NCBI RefSeq assembly: GCF_036885605.1 | Contig: NZ_CP142523.1 | Coordinates: 5,580,001-5,644,000 of the forward strand | DNA length: 64,000 nucleotides | Direction: 5' to 3' | Source of the DNA: Janthinobacterium sp. TB1-E2 | GTDB taxonomy: Bacteria > Pseudomonadota > Gammaproteobacteria > Burkholderiales > Burkholderiaceae_D | Part shown: positions 1 to 8,281 of the stretch, piece after piece | Position numbering within the stretch: the first letter of the stretch is position 1 | How the letters are laid out: the number at the start of each line of letters is the position of its first letter | The notes under the pieces: generated by a model | The model's database searches: none | The model's input: only the letters and a program-made list of their open reading frames with translations | Told to the model about the DNA's origin: nothing | Program-made: the position numbers and the translations under genes

Positions 1-251
1 GAAAGGTACACGCTTGCATAAGCAAGAGCGGTGCCAGTGCCGGAGGGGCAAACTCCAAGGCGATATTCCGCTACCCAAGACCAGCATGCACCATCAGTGC
101 GCAAAAATAGTCGGCGGCGGTGCATGGAAATAAATGCAATGCCAAAAACGAAAGACTATTCCAGTGTTATTTTGATAATTACATGTATTATTAGCATGCA
201 TTTTTAATACTTTCACTGAAAACTTCCCACTTCTCCAACAAAGAGGTTTAT

Positions 252-989
252 ATGCATCCTTCCACACGACTTGCCGCAATCGGTTTCGCCGCCTTCCTGA
301 TGATGCCTGGCGCGCATGCGGCTCCTCCCGCCGATCTCGGCTCCATCACCATCAACTATCCGGCGGAAGTTCAATACTGGTTCGACAAACCTGCAAGTCC
401 CACGCTCGTTTCCAGCACACCGGGAGCGGCTACCCTGGATTTCGGCGCGGGCTTGAACAAGTACAACTCGGTTCCCCTCCTAGGCACGCAATCATTCCAA
501 CTGACGGCAAAGCCTGGCTACAAGATCACCGGCTTCTCCTATTCATCGCAACTGTCCGGTCTATTGCAGGACAGCGAGGCGCCGCCAGGTTACAGCGGAC
601 AACCTGGCCATGCCACCAGCGTCGCCACGGCCTATCTGTCTGTGCGCGGCACAGATGGCAAGCAGCTCAGTCTCGTGGGAGCGAAGGAGGAAAATATCAA
701 TGGAAGCGGCCTGCTCAGCTTTAATACCGGCCTGCTGGATCTGCCTGATACTGTCAGCCTTAGCCTCGAAGGCAACCTGTTCCTCCAATTGGGCTATGGC
801 TACTACTACAATGAGTTTGGCGACGAACGGAAAATATCATCGAGTGGCTGGCTGGGCGCCGAAAATTCCTTCCTGACTATCCATACCACCGCTCTGCCGG
901 TACCAGAACCGTCGACCTGGATGATGCTGTTGGGCGGCCTGCTGCTGCCATGGGTCGTCAGCCGCCGTCAACGCGCGCGCGCTGCCTGA
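252..989 (+). CDS. PEP-CTERM sorting-domain protein
   Basis: Predicted exported protein of 245 residues. Residues 1-23 look like a signal peptide ending at AHA. The last 29 residues form a PEP-CTERM tail: VPEPSTW, a hydrophobic stretch, then a basic RRQRAR end. In organisms with this system such tails direct proteins to exosortase/EpsH-type processing and often to the biofilm matrix; that is family knowledge. The middle is Gly/Ser/Tyr-rich with no domain I recognise. A purine-rich GAGG lies just before the ATG. No exosortase gene is in the window, so the sorting machinery must be elsewhere. Confidence 0.85.
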   Translation: MHPSTRLAAIGFAAFLMMPGAHAAPPADLGSITINYPAEVQYWFDKPASPTLVSSTPGAATLDFGAGLNKYNSVPLLGTQSFQLTAKPGYKITGFSYSSQLSGLLQDSEAPPGYSGQPGHATSVATAYLSVRGTDGKQLSLVGAKEENINGSGLLSFNTGLLDLPDTVSLSLEGNLFLQLGYGYYYNEFGDERKISSSGWLGAENSFLTIHTTALPVPEPSTWMMLLGGLLLPWVVSRRQRARAA

Positions 990-1095
990 TCACGCTTGAG
1001 CATGGGTGCAAATGCCACGCGGCGCTTGCACCCTGGAGCCTGCTGCTGGGCTTTCCATTACAATGGCGGATTACTCCTCCCTATTTAGCACCTTC

Positions 1096-2136
1096 ATGAT
1101 TGTTCTTGGCGTCGAATCCTCCTGTGACGAAACCGGCCTGGCCTTGTACGACACGCAACGCGGCCTGCTGTCGCACGCCCTCTATTCGCAAGTCGCCATG
1201 CACGAGCAATATGGCGGCGTGGTGCCGGAACTGGCGTCGCGCGACCATATCCGCCGCGCCATCCCGCTGCTCGAAGAAACCCTGACCAGGGCCGGCATCA
1301 CCCTGCCCGCGATCGACGCCATCGCCTACACGCAAGGTCCAGGCCTGGCCGGCGCGCTGCTGGTCGGCTCCTCCGTCGCCTGCAGCCTGGGCCTGGCCAT
1401 CAACAAGCCGGTGCTGGGCATCCACCACCTGGAAGGCCATCTGCTGTCGCCCTTGCTGGCTTCGGAACCGCCGGAATTCCCCTTCATCGCCCTGCTGGTC
1501 TCGGGCGGCCACACGCAGCTGATGCGCGTCGACGGCGTGGGCCAGTACACGATGCTGGGCGAAACGCTCGACGATGCGGCCGGCGAAGCGTTCGACAAGT
1601 CGGCCAAGCTGCTGGGACTCGGTTATCCGGGCGGCCCCGCCATTTCGCGCCTGGCAGAATTTGGCGACCCGCTCGCGTATAAACTGCCACGCCCGATGCT
1701 GCATTCGAAGGATTTCAATTTCAGCTTTTCCGGCCTGAAGACGGCCGTGCTGACGGTGGTGAAAAACCATGAAGAAAAAGTCATCGCGAATATCTGCGAA
1801 CAGGACAAAGCGAACATCGCGCGCGGCTTCGTCGACGCCATCGTCGACGTGCTGACGGCCAAATGCGTGTCGGCCCTCAAGCACACGGGTTTGAAACGCC
1901 TGGTGATCGCCGGCGGCGTGGGCGCCAACGCGCAGTTGCGCGCCTCGCTCAACGCGGCCGCCGCCAAGAAGCGTTTCAAGGTGTATTACCCGGAGCTGGA
2001 ATTCTGTACCGACAACGGCGCCATGATCGCTTTTGCGGGCGCCATGCGCCTGCAAATCAATCCCGACGCCGCCAAGCACGATTACTCGTTCAACGTGCGC
2101 CCGCGCTGGCCGCTGGACGAAATCCGCGAAGTTTAA
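1096..2136 (+). CDS. tsaD: tRNA N6-adenosine threonylcarbamoyltransferase TsaD
   Basis: TsaD transfers the threonylcarbamoyl group from threonylcarbamoyl-AMP to A37 of ANN-decoding tRNAs, working with TsaB and TsaE in the cytoplasm. The protein begins MIVLGVESSCDETGLALYD, the hallmark N-terminus. The metal-binding HHLEGH motif lies near residue 115 and an SGGHT motif follows. The open frame runs 30 codons further upstream, but the family always starts at MxVLGIESSCDE, so this ATG was chosen; the result is 346 residues, a normal length. A tsaE homologue lies about 50 kb away in the window. Confidence 0.97.
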   Translation: MIVLGVESSCDETGLALYDTQRGLLSHALYSQVAMHEQYGGVVPELASRDHIRRAIPLLEETLTRAGITLPAIDAIAYTQGPGLAGALLVGSSVACSLGLAINKPVLGIHHLEGHLLSPLLASEPPEFPFIALLVSGGHTQLMRVDGVGQYTMLGETLDDAAGEAFDKSAKLLGLGYPGGPAISRLAEFGDPLAYKLPRPMLHSKDFNFSFSGLKTAVLTVVKNHEEKVIANICEQDKANIARGFVDAIVDVLTAKCVSALKHTGLKRLVIAGGVGANAQLRASLNAAAAKKRFKVYYPELEFCTDNGAMIAFAGAMRLQINPDAAKHDYSFNVRPRWPLDEIREV

Positions 2137-2142
2137 TCGTTT

Positions 2143-2169
2143 GGGGACAGTCCCGTCGGGCCTGTCCCC
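2143..2169. repeat. Intergenic palindrome, GGGGACAG variant of family A
   Basis: Inverted repeat with arms GGGGACAG and CTGTCCCC and an inner CCC/GGG pairing. It lies seven bases after the tsaD stop and before the converging eutC stop, so it may act as a two-way terminator although no T-run follows. It is a diverged member of the family at 4383, 22164, 18358 and 58573. Confidence 0.7.
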
Positions 2170-2196
2170 TGCCGTTTGTCGCTTTTTCTCCAGCGC

Positions 2197-2970
2197 CTAC
2201 TTCGCCAGCAAAAAATTCCGCCCCGCAGCCACGCTCCCTTCCGCCACCGTTTCATCCTTCAATCCCACGCCCGATAGCTGCCGGCTGAACGCCTGCGACA
2301 GCAAATAATGCAGCCGGTACGCCGCCTGCGCATACGCCAGCCCTTCGGGGCGCACGTTCGAAATGCAGTTGCGGCGCTCGTCCAGCAAGCCCACTGCAGG
2401 TGCCCACGTCAGGTACAGGCCCAGGCTGTCCGGAGAAGTCAAGCCGGGCCGCTCGCCGATCAGCACCAGCACGGCGCGCGCCTGCAATAATTCCCCCACC
2501 TCGTCGCCGACAGCTACCCGTCCCTGCGCCACGATGTGCAGCGGCGACAGCGTCCACGTCTCCAGCGCCAGCCTTTCGCGCAGGGCGGCCAGGAACGGTG
2601 CCGCGTGACGCTGCACGGCCAGCGCCGACAGGCCATCGGCCGCCACCAGCGCCAGGTCGACTCCCGTAGCAGCGGTGGCCAGCCGCGCCCGTGAGCCTTC
2701 GTCGAGCCGGCGCCCCAGGTCGGGGCGTTGCAGATAGTCGGCGCGCGTGGCGGCGGCGCTGTGCAGCTGCACGCAATCTTGCCCCTGCGCGGCGAGAACG
2801 CGCGCCAGGCCCTCGCCATCGAGCGCCAGGTGCACGGCGTCGCGCGCCTGCGCGTGGGCCAGCTGGAACGCCAGCTGCGCCTTGGTCGGCACGCTCACGC
2901 CACGGCGTCCCAACGCGATGCGGGCGGCCGTATGCGCGCGCAGCGCCTGCCAAGGATAGTTTTCATCCAT
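2197..2970 (-). CDS. eutC: Ethanolamine ammonia-lyase small subunit EutC
   Basis: Small subunit of the adenosylcobalamin-dependent ethanolamine ammonia-lyase, which converts ethanolamine to acetaldehyde and ammonia. The 257-residue length and the N-terminal pattern LRAHTAARIALGRRGVS followed by ERPGLTSPDSLGLY are typical of EutC. It follows eutB by nine bases, so the two subunits are co-transcribed. No eut microcompartment shell, reactivase or regulator gene is next to the pair, which fits the simple eutBC arrangement of many betaproteobacteria. Confidence 0.95.
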   Translation of the reverse strand: MDENYPWQALRAHTAARIALGRRGVSVPTKAQLAFQLAHAQARDAVHLALDGEGLARVLAAQGQDCVQLHSAAATRADYLQRPDLGRRLDEGSRARLATAATGVDLALVAADGLSALAVQRHAAPFLAALRERLALETWTLSPLHIVAQGRVAVGDEVGELLQARAVLVLIGERPGLTSPDSLGLYLTWAPAVGLLDERRNCISNVRPEGLAYAQAAYRLHYLLSQAFSRQLSGVGLKDETVAEGSVAAGRNFLLAK

Positions 2971-2979
2971 GCGTGCTCC

Positions 2980-4368
2980 CTAATCGTCCAGGCGCAGCAG
3001 GGCTGCCTGGAAGGCCGGCGCCAGCGCCGTGTTCAAACGGCCCTGCCCATCCGTGATCCGCATGCGCGCCAGCCAGGCCGCGAATTCCGGCGCAGGGCGC
3101 AAGCCCAGCACCCGGCGCGCATACAGGGCGTCGTGGAACGAGGTGCTCTGGTAGCCGAGCATGATGTCGTCCGCGCCCGGCACGCCCATGATGAAATTGC
3201 AGCCGGCCACGCCCAGCATGGTCAGCAAGGCGTCCATGTCGTCCTGGTCCGCTTCCGCATGGTTGGTGTAACACACGTCGCAGCCCATGGGCAGACCAAG
3301 CAGCTTGGCGCAGAAATGGTCTTCCAGCCCCGCGCGCATGATCTGCTTGCCGTCGTACAGATATTCGGGGCCGATGAAGCCGACGACGGAATTGACCAGC
3401 AGCGGCTGATACGCGCGCGCCACCGCATACGCGCGCGCTTCGCACGTCTGCTGGTCCATGCCGTGGTGCGCACCGGCCGACAGCGCGCTGCCCTGCCCCG
3501 TCTCGAAGTACATGACGTTGTTGCCCACCGTGCCGCGCCCCAGCGACAGGGCCGCCGCCTGCCCTTCGGCCAGCAGCGCCAGGTCGATGCCGAAGCTGCG
3601 GTTGGCCGCCTGCGTACCCGCCACCGACTGGAACACGAGGTCGACGGGCGCGCCGCGGCGTATCGCCTCGATGGTATTGGTGATGTGCGTGAGCACGCAT
3701 GACTGCGTGGGAATCCGGTACTGGTCGATGACGGCGTCGAGCAGGTGCAGCAGCGAGACCACCTGCGCCACATTGTCGGTGGCGGGATTGATGCCGATCA
3801 CGGCGTCGCCGCTACCCAGCAGCAGGCCATCGAGTATGGAGGCGGCAATCCCCGTCGCGTCATCCGTCGGGTGGTTCGGCTGCAGCCGCGTGGACAAACG
3901 GTTTTCCAGTCCCAGGGTATTGCGAAAGGCCGTCACGATCCGGCACTTGCGGGCCACCAGCACTAGGTCCTGCAAGCGCATGATTTTTGAGACGGCGGCC
4001 GCCATTTCCGGCGTGATGCCGGCGGCGACGCGCGCCAGCGTTTGCGTATCCGTCGCGTCATCGAGCAGCCAGTCGCGAAAATCGCCCACGCACAGGTGCG
4101 CAATCGGCGCAAGGGCGGTGCGCTCGTGGCTGTCGATGATCAGGCGCGTGACCTCGTCCTCGTCGTACGGCACCAGCGCCTCGCTGAGGAACAGCGATAG
4201 CGGCACGTCGGCCAGCGCCAGCTGCGCCGCCACCCGCTCCCGCGCGCTGGCAGCCGCCACGCCGGCCAGCACGTCGCCCGAACGCAGCGGCGTGGCCTTG
4301 GCCAGCAGCTCCTTCAGGCTGGCGAACGTATAGGTATGGCTGTCTATCGTATGGCTGAATGAGGGCAT
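2980..4368 (-). CDS. eutB: Ethanolamine ammonia-lyase large subunit EutB
   Basis: Catalytic TIM-barrel subunit of ethanolamine ammonia-lyase, 462 residues, the usual length. Recognisable blocks include FRNTLGLENRLSTRLQPNHPTDD and the later GLPMGCDVCYTNHAEADQDD region, which belong to the active-site end of the barrel. The ATG is preceded by AGGAG at good spacing. A family A palindrome lies 15 bases upstream of the start. The enzyme lets the cell use ethanolamine from membrane lipids as nitrogen or carbon source; an acetaldehyde dehydrogenase partner is not in the window. Confidence 0.96.
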   Translation of the reverse strand: MPSFSHTIDSHTYTFASLKELLAKATPLRSGDVLAGVAAASARERVAAQLALADVPLSLFLSEALVPYDEDEVTRLIIDSHERTALAPIAHLCVGDFRDWLLDDATDTQTLARVAAGITPEMAAAVSKIMRLQDLVLVARKCRIVTAFRNTLGLENRLSTRLQPNHPTDDATGIAASILDGLLLGSGDAVIGINPATDNVAQVVSLLHLLDAVIDQYRIPTQSCVLTHITNTIEAIRRGAPVDLVFQSVAGTQAANRSFGIDLALLAEGQAAALSLGRGTVGNNVMYFETGQGSALSAGAHHGMDQQTCEARAYAVARAYQPLLVNSVVGFIGPEYLYDGKQIMRAGLEDHFCAKLLGLPMGCDVCYTNHAEADQDDMDALLTMLGVAGCNFIMGVPGADDIMLGYQSTSFHDALYARRVLGLRPAPEFAAWLARMRITDGQGRLNTALAPAFQAALLRLDD

Positions 4369-4382
4369 GGGCGTCTCCTGAT

Positions 4383-4409
4383 GGGGTCAGACCCGGCGGG
4401 TCTGACCCC
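4383..4409. repeat. Family A palindrome, GGGGTCAGACCC arms
   Basis: Perfect inverted repeat: 12-base arms GGGGTCAGACCC and GGGTCTGACCCC around GGC. The whole 27-base unit is identical to the copy at 22164-22190. It lies between the 3' end of the TIGR01777 gene and the eutB start. Confidence 0.85.
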
Positions 4410-4442
4410 GGAGCATGCCTCATTCTACGCTCAGAACGGCGG

Positions 4443-5906
4443 CTACAGGCTGCGCAGCGCCCCTTCCAGCTGCGGATGACGGAAGACAAAGCCGTCGGCC
4501 AGCAAGCGGCGCGGCGCGACCCTTTGGCCTTCGACCAGCAAATCGGCCTGCTCGCCCAGCAAGGCTTGCATGACGAAGGCCGGCGTGGGCATGAAGCTGG
4601 GGCGGTGCAGCACGGCGCCCGCCACCTGGGCGAAACGGCGCTGCGCTATGGCTTCCGGCGCGCAGAAGTTATACGCACCGCTCACCGCCTGCTCTTCGCT
4701 GCGGCGCGCCAGATGGGCGATGCCGCGGATCACGTCGCGCACATGCACCCACGTGACCCATTGCCTGCCGCTGCCCAGCGGGCCGCCCACGCCAAAGCGG
4801 ACCGGCAAGAGCATCTGCGGCAGCGAACCCTGGTGACCGAAGACGAGGCCAAAGCGCATGCAGCCCACCTGCACGCCAAATTTCTCCGCCTGGCGCGCGG
4901 CCGCTTCCCACTCCTGGCACAGCTGCGACATGAAGATGGCTTGCGGTGTGCTCTCCTCCGTCAATTCCGTGTCGTCGCCCTGCAGCTGCACGCCGTAGTA
5001 GCCGATGGCCGACGCCGACAGCAGCACCCGCGGCTTGTGCTGCGCGCGGGCGATCCACGCCACCAGTGCCTGCGTCAGCGCGACGCGGCTGCGGCGCAAG
5101 GCGGTCTTGCGCGCCTCCGTCCAGCGCCGCCCGACGATGCGCGCGCCGGCCAGATTGACGACCATGTCGATGCGCTGCGCGTCCGCCAATTCGTCGAACG
5201 ACTGGATACAGCGCACCTGGCCATCAAAGGTCCACGCGGCCTGCTTCGGCTGGCGCGTCAGCACCGTCACCGCATGGCCGTCGGCCAGCAAGGCACTGAC
5301 TAACTGCTGGCCGATGAAACCCGTGGCGCCCGTCACCAGTACGGACTGCGGCGTGCTGGCAAAGCGCAGGTGTTCCTCTTGCTCTGCTGTCTCTTGCACC
5401 TTGCGCCGTCCCAGCTGCCACACGGCATACGCGTCGCGCAGTCCGGACAAGCCCACACCCACGCCGCACAGGGCGAGGAAGACGCTGAGCCAGCCATACG
5501 GCTGCCACACGAGGGCCGTCGGCAAGCTCGCCCATTCGCTGCTGTTCAGGGCCAGCAGGGCGATGAAAGCGCCCGCGTTAATCGCCAGCACCGTGTGCGT
5601 GACCCGCTCCGTGGCGGGCAAGAGGCGCGTCCGGTCTTCGACGACGAAGTCCCACAAGGTCAATACGATTTCCACGCCAAACACGATCACCAGCACCCAG
5701 GCCCAGGCGCCATGCCACTCCCAGGCCGCCAGGCCCACGAACAGCAGGCTGTAGATCAGGGCGCGCGTCGCGTGGATCGTCAGCTCCAGGCGCGCCGATG
5801 CCTTTTGCGGCAGCGCCTCCGTAATTTCATGGTGGTAGATGGTGTCGAAGGCGCCCAGGCAGCCTTGCGCCGCCATCAGTTGCAGGGCCAGCAGATGCGT
5901 ATTCAT
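4443..5906 (-). CDS. TIGR01777-family NAD-dependent epimerase with N-terminal membrane domain
   Basis: Two-part protein of 487 residues. Residues 1 to about 180 carry four or five hydrophobic segments and no domain I recognise. From about residue 190 a Rossmann domain starts with VLVTGATGFIGQQL; the segments VNLAGARIVGRRWTEARK, SASAIGYYG and FRHPQLEGALRSL at the C-terminus match the TIGR01777/YfcH group of extended SDR proteins, whose substrate is unknown. The common YfcH form has only about 300 residues, so the membrane half is an addition. It overlaps the upstream DUF4166 gene by ATGA and is the last gene of the gbsR-DUF4166 operon. Confidence 0.88.
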   Translation of the reverse strand: MNTHLLALQLMAAQGCLGAFDTIYHHEITEALPQKASARLELTIHATRALIYSLLFVGLAAWEWHGAWAWVLVIVFGVEIVLTLWDFVVEDRTRLLPATERVTHTVLAINAGAFIALLALNSSEWASLPTALVWQPYGWLSVFLALCGVGVGLSGLRDAYAVWQLGRRKVQETAEQEEHLRFASTPQSVLVTGATGFIGQQLVSALLADGHAVTVLTRQPKQAAWTFDGQVRCIQSFDELADAQRIDMVVNLAGARIVGRRWTEARKTALRRSRVALTQALVAWIARAQHKPRVLLSASAIGYYGVQLQGDDTELTEESTPQAIFMSQLCQEWEAAARQAEKFGVQVGCMRFGLVFGHQGSLPQMLLPVRFGVGGPLGSGRQWVTWVHVRDVIRGIAHLARRSEEQAVSGAYNFCAPEAIAQRRFAQVAGAVLHRPSFMPTPAFVMQALLGEQADLLVEGQRVAPRRLLADGFVFRHPQLEGALRSL

Positions 5907-6544
5907 GGTGTCTCCTTCATTTCCGGTGCGGCCGATTCGCGGAACACGCCCGCCTGCGTGAACGTGGTGCCGAACAGCGCGTGGCGAATCTCGATGCGGA
6001 TGTTGAACTGCTGCGGCGTTTCATTGCGGTGGCACAGAAAGGTTTTTCCGGGCGTGAGCACGCCGGGCAGCGGCAGGCGCCAGCCGAAAAGATCCCAAAA
6101 ATAGCCGTCGCTGGTGAAATGCAGATTGCCGTCTTCGACGTGCAGCACCAGCTTCATGCCCAGGCCCATGCCCACGTATTCGAGCACTTCGCCCTTCGCG
6201 CTTTCCGCCATATAGGAGGTGAAGCGGATCGGCGCGCGGCCATGCAAGCGGTAGGTGCGCTGCTTGAAAATGAACGGGCAGCCGGGGCGCGAATAGACTT
6301 CGATATCGACGGGAAAATCGTGATCGTCATGCGGAATCAGGGCGCCATCGATGAAGGGGCGCGTCAGCCAGCCGAGGAATTTTCCCAGGCGCGAGCTGGT
6401 GAGTTCACTGAGCTCGCCCCGGTAATACAGGGGCTGGCCCGGCGCGGGATTTTTCTCGAAGCGGCGGCGGATATCGGGGTGCAGGGTCAGCCACTGTGCG
6501 CCCATCACCTTCTTGAACAGTTCTCCTTCCGAGGGGCTGTTCAT
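5903..6544 (-). CDS. DUF4166 domain-containing protein
   Basis: Protein of 213 residues resembling DUF4166, a family often found beside or fused to TIGR01777-type epimerases. It starts MNSPSEGELFKKVMG, has no signal peptide or membrane segment, and contains W/F-rich beta-strand patterns such as GYFWDLFGWRLPLPG. Both ends overlap neighbours by four bases (ATGA), so translation of regulator, DUF4166 protein and epimerase is probably coupled. Function unknown; a lipid or cell-envelope role is only suggested by the membrane-fused partner. Confidence 0.75.
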   Translation of the reverse strand: MNSPSEGELFKKVMGAQWLTLHPDIRRRFEKNPAPGQPLYYRGELSELTSSRLGKFLGWLTRPFIDGALIPHDDHDFPVDIEVYSRPGCPFIFKQRTYRLHGRAPIRFTSYMAESAKGEVLEYVGMGLGMKLVLHVEDGNLHFTSDGYFWDLFGWRLPLPGVLTPGKTFLCHRNETPQQFNIRIEIRHALFGTTFTQAGVFRESAAPEMKETP

Positions 6545-7095
6545 GATTTTGCGCGCTTGCCAGGTTTGTCTTCCGGGCTGAGGAACTTGGCCACCTTGCC
6601 GCCCATCGACAGCATGCGCTGCAGGGTCGCCGGCGGCAGATTTTTATAGTCGCTATAGGTGCTGCTGAGCATTTCCAGAAAGGCCAGCACTTCGCCCATG
6701 CGCTCGAGCGTGGCCGGTGGAATGGCCGCATCGTGCTCGCCCTCGATCGCGCATTCGCGCAGCACCGTCAGGGTGGGATCGATCTCGCGCCGCTTGCGCT
6801 CCTCCATGATGACGCGGAAGATTTCCCACACATCCTGCAGGGCGACGAAGTGGTCGCGCCGGTCCCCCATCACGTGCGTACTGCGCGCCAGGCCCCAGCT
6901 TTGCAATTCCTTCAGGCTGTTGCTGACGTTCGAGCGGGCCACGTTCAGGCTGGCCGCGATGTCTTCCGCCGTCAGCGGTTCATTGGCCAGGAACAGCAGC
7001 GCGTGGATTTGCGCCACCGTGCGGTTGACGCCCCAGCGCGTGCCCATTTCGCCCCAGTGCAAAATGTACTTCTGCGTGGTCGGACTCAGTTCCAT
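6541..7095 (-). CDS. GbsR/MarR-family transcriptional regulator
   Basis: Winged-helix regulator of 184 residues. The DNA-binding part lies at about residues 25-100, with the helix-turn-helix reading LTAEDIAASLNVARSNVSNSLKEL and a wing near VMGDRRDHFVAL, as in the GbsR subgroup of MarR. First gene of a three-gene operon, so it most likely controls the two genes below it and itself. An 8+4+8 inverted repeat sits immediately upstream of the ATG (see 7107-7126) and is the natural autoregulatory operator. Confidence 0.88.
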   Translation of the reverse strand: MELSPTTQKYILHWGEMGTRWGVNRTVAQIHALLFLANEPLTAEDIAASLNVARSNVSNSLKELQSWGLARSTHVMGDRRDHFVALQDVWEIFRVIMEERKRREIDPTLTVLRECAIEGEHDAAIPPATLERMGEVLAFLEMLSSTYSDYKNLPPATLQRMLSMGGKVAKFLSPEDKPGKRAKS

Positions 7096-7106
7096 GATTT
7101 TCTCTA

Positions 7107-7126
7107 ATTTCTGTCGTTACAGAAAT
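7107..7126. promoter_or_regulatory. Probable operator of the GbsR/MarR regulator
   Basis: Perfect inverted repeat ATTTCTGT-CGTT-ACAGAAAT, starting 11 bases upstream of the regulator ATG. Symmetry, size and place fit a dimeric winged-helix repressor site. An overlapping shorter dyad TTACA-GAAA-TGTAA (7117-7130) is also present. The palindrome lies between the regulator start and the end of the seven-gene lipid operon. Confidence 0.6.
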
Positions 7127-7162
7127 GTAAGACGGAACGGAAACCGAGTCAAGCACGATTCG

Positions 7163-8281
7163 TCAGGTGCGAGTGGGCGGCTGGCCCATGGCGCGCAGGA
7201 ATTGCTGCTGCGACTCTTGCAGCTGGCCGTAACCGAGTTCGCGGTAGACGAGGCCATGGCGCGGCGCCAGTTCGGCCAGGATGCGCGCCAGCGCCGGATA
7301 GTGGCGATGGTTCCAGGTGGGGAACAAATGGTGCGTCAGGTGCAGATTCAAGCCGCCCAGCCAATAACCGAGCCAGCGCAGCACGCGCGGTTTCGGCGTC
7401 CAGTCGCAGGCCGTATAAAACGTGTGCTGGTACCAGTCGTGCGGCAAGGTGCCGTCCTGACCCGGCTGGAAGAATTCCACTTCGGCCCAGTGGGTGCCGA
7501 GGATCAGCGCCACCAGCGCGCACGAGGCGATCATCTGGCCCAGGAAATACGCGCCCAGCACCACGTTCCAGGCGATGCCATGCTGCTGCAGCACCCACAT
7601 GGGCAGCGCCAGCACCAGCGCCACGTGGCCCAGCTTCCAGCCGAGGAACGACAGCCAGCCGCGCCAGCCCTGCAAGCGGCTGTGCGCGGCCACCGGCGTC
7701 TTGCCGAAGCGGTCCAGCCAGTCGCCATACCAGTTCAGGTACGGCAGCGACAGGGCCGCCACCACGGGCCAGTACAGGTATTGATAGCGGTACTGGGGCG
7801 ACCAGCGTTGAAACGGCGTCTGGCGCAGGAAGGGGTTCGGCTCCGTGTCGAGATCATAGCCTTCCACGTTCGCATACGTGTGATGAAAGTGTACGTGGCG
7901 GATGGTCCAGAAATCCGTATCCACGCCCACGGGCAAGCCCACCAGGCGGATCAGCACGCGGTTCAGGAATCCCCGGCGGAAGACGGCGCTGTGGGCCGCG
8001 TCGTGCAGGGTATTCATGGCCAGCGCCATGGCCGCGACCAGGCAAGCGACATAGCTGGCGACAAACGGCCAGGTACTGCCGGCATTCAGCGCCAGCGCAT
8101 ACAGGCCCACCGTCAGCGCGGCCAGGAAGACGGTTTTCGCATGCAGGCGCGCGTCGCCAAAGCGGTGCGTTCCTTCATCCGCCAGATAGGCGTCGGCGCG
8201 TGCGCGCAATTCGCGGCGGAAGGCGGAATCGCGGGCGGGCTGGAAGCGCAGCGGCGGCAGCGAAGGCACAGGCTGCGTCAC
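7163..8281 (-). CDS. Fatty acid desaturase, membrane di-iron type
   Basis: Integral membrane desaturase of 372 residues using the GTG start that overlaps the upstream stop as GTGA; the frame is open 30 codons further but that part is a shadow of the preceding gene. All three histidine boxes are present: HDAAH near residue 115, HVHFHH near 150 and HLTHHLFP near 314, the set that binds two irons. Several hydrophobic segments lie between them. It would introduce a double bond into an acyl chain or acyl lipid. Last gene of the seven-gene operon, so its substrate is probably the product of that pathway rather than bulk phospholipid; this is inference. Confidence 0.9.
   Translation of the reverse strand: MTQPVPSLPPLRFQPARDSAFRRELRARADAYLADEGTHRFGDARLHAKTVFLAALTVGLYALALNAGSTWPFVASYVACLVAAMALAMNTLHDAAHSAVFRRGFLNRVLIRLVGLPVGVDTDFWTIRHVHFHHTYANVEGYDLDTEPNPFLRQTPFQRWSPQYRYQYLYWPVVAALSLPYLNWYGDWLDRFGKTPVAAHSRLQGWRGWLSFLGWKLGHVALVLALPMWVLQQHGIAWNVVLGAYFLGQMIASCALVALILGTHWAEVEFFQPGQDGTLPHDWYQHTFYTACDWTPKPRVLRWLGYWLGGLNLHLTHHLFPTWNHRHYPALARILAELAPRHGLVYRELGYGQLQESQQQFLRAMGQPPTRT

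Noticed and set aside
1..251. Gene at the left edge
   Set aside because: The minus-strand frame of 61 codons there has no start signal or known motif; I see only the leader of the PEP-CTERM gene.
1006..1095. Thirty extra codons at the front of tsaD
   Set aside because: TsaD proteins start at the MxVLGIESSCDE block; the extra part has no family similarity.
2980..4368. Part of a eut microcompartment operon
   Set aside because: Only eutB and eutC are present; no shell proteins, reactivase, aldehyde dehydrogenase or regulator are near.
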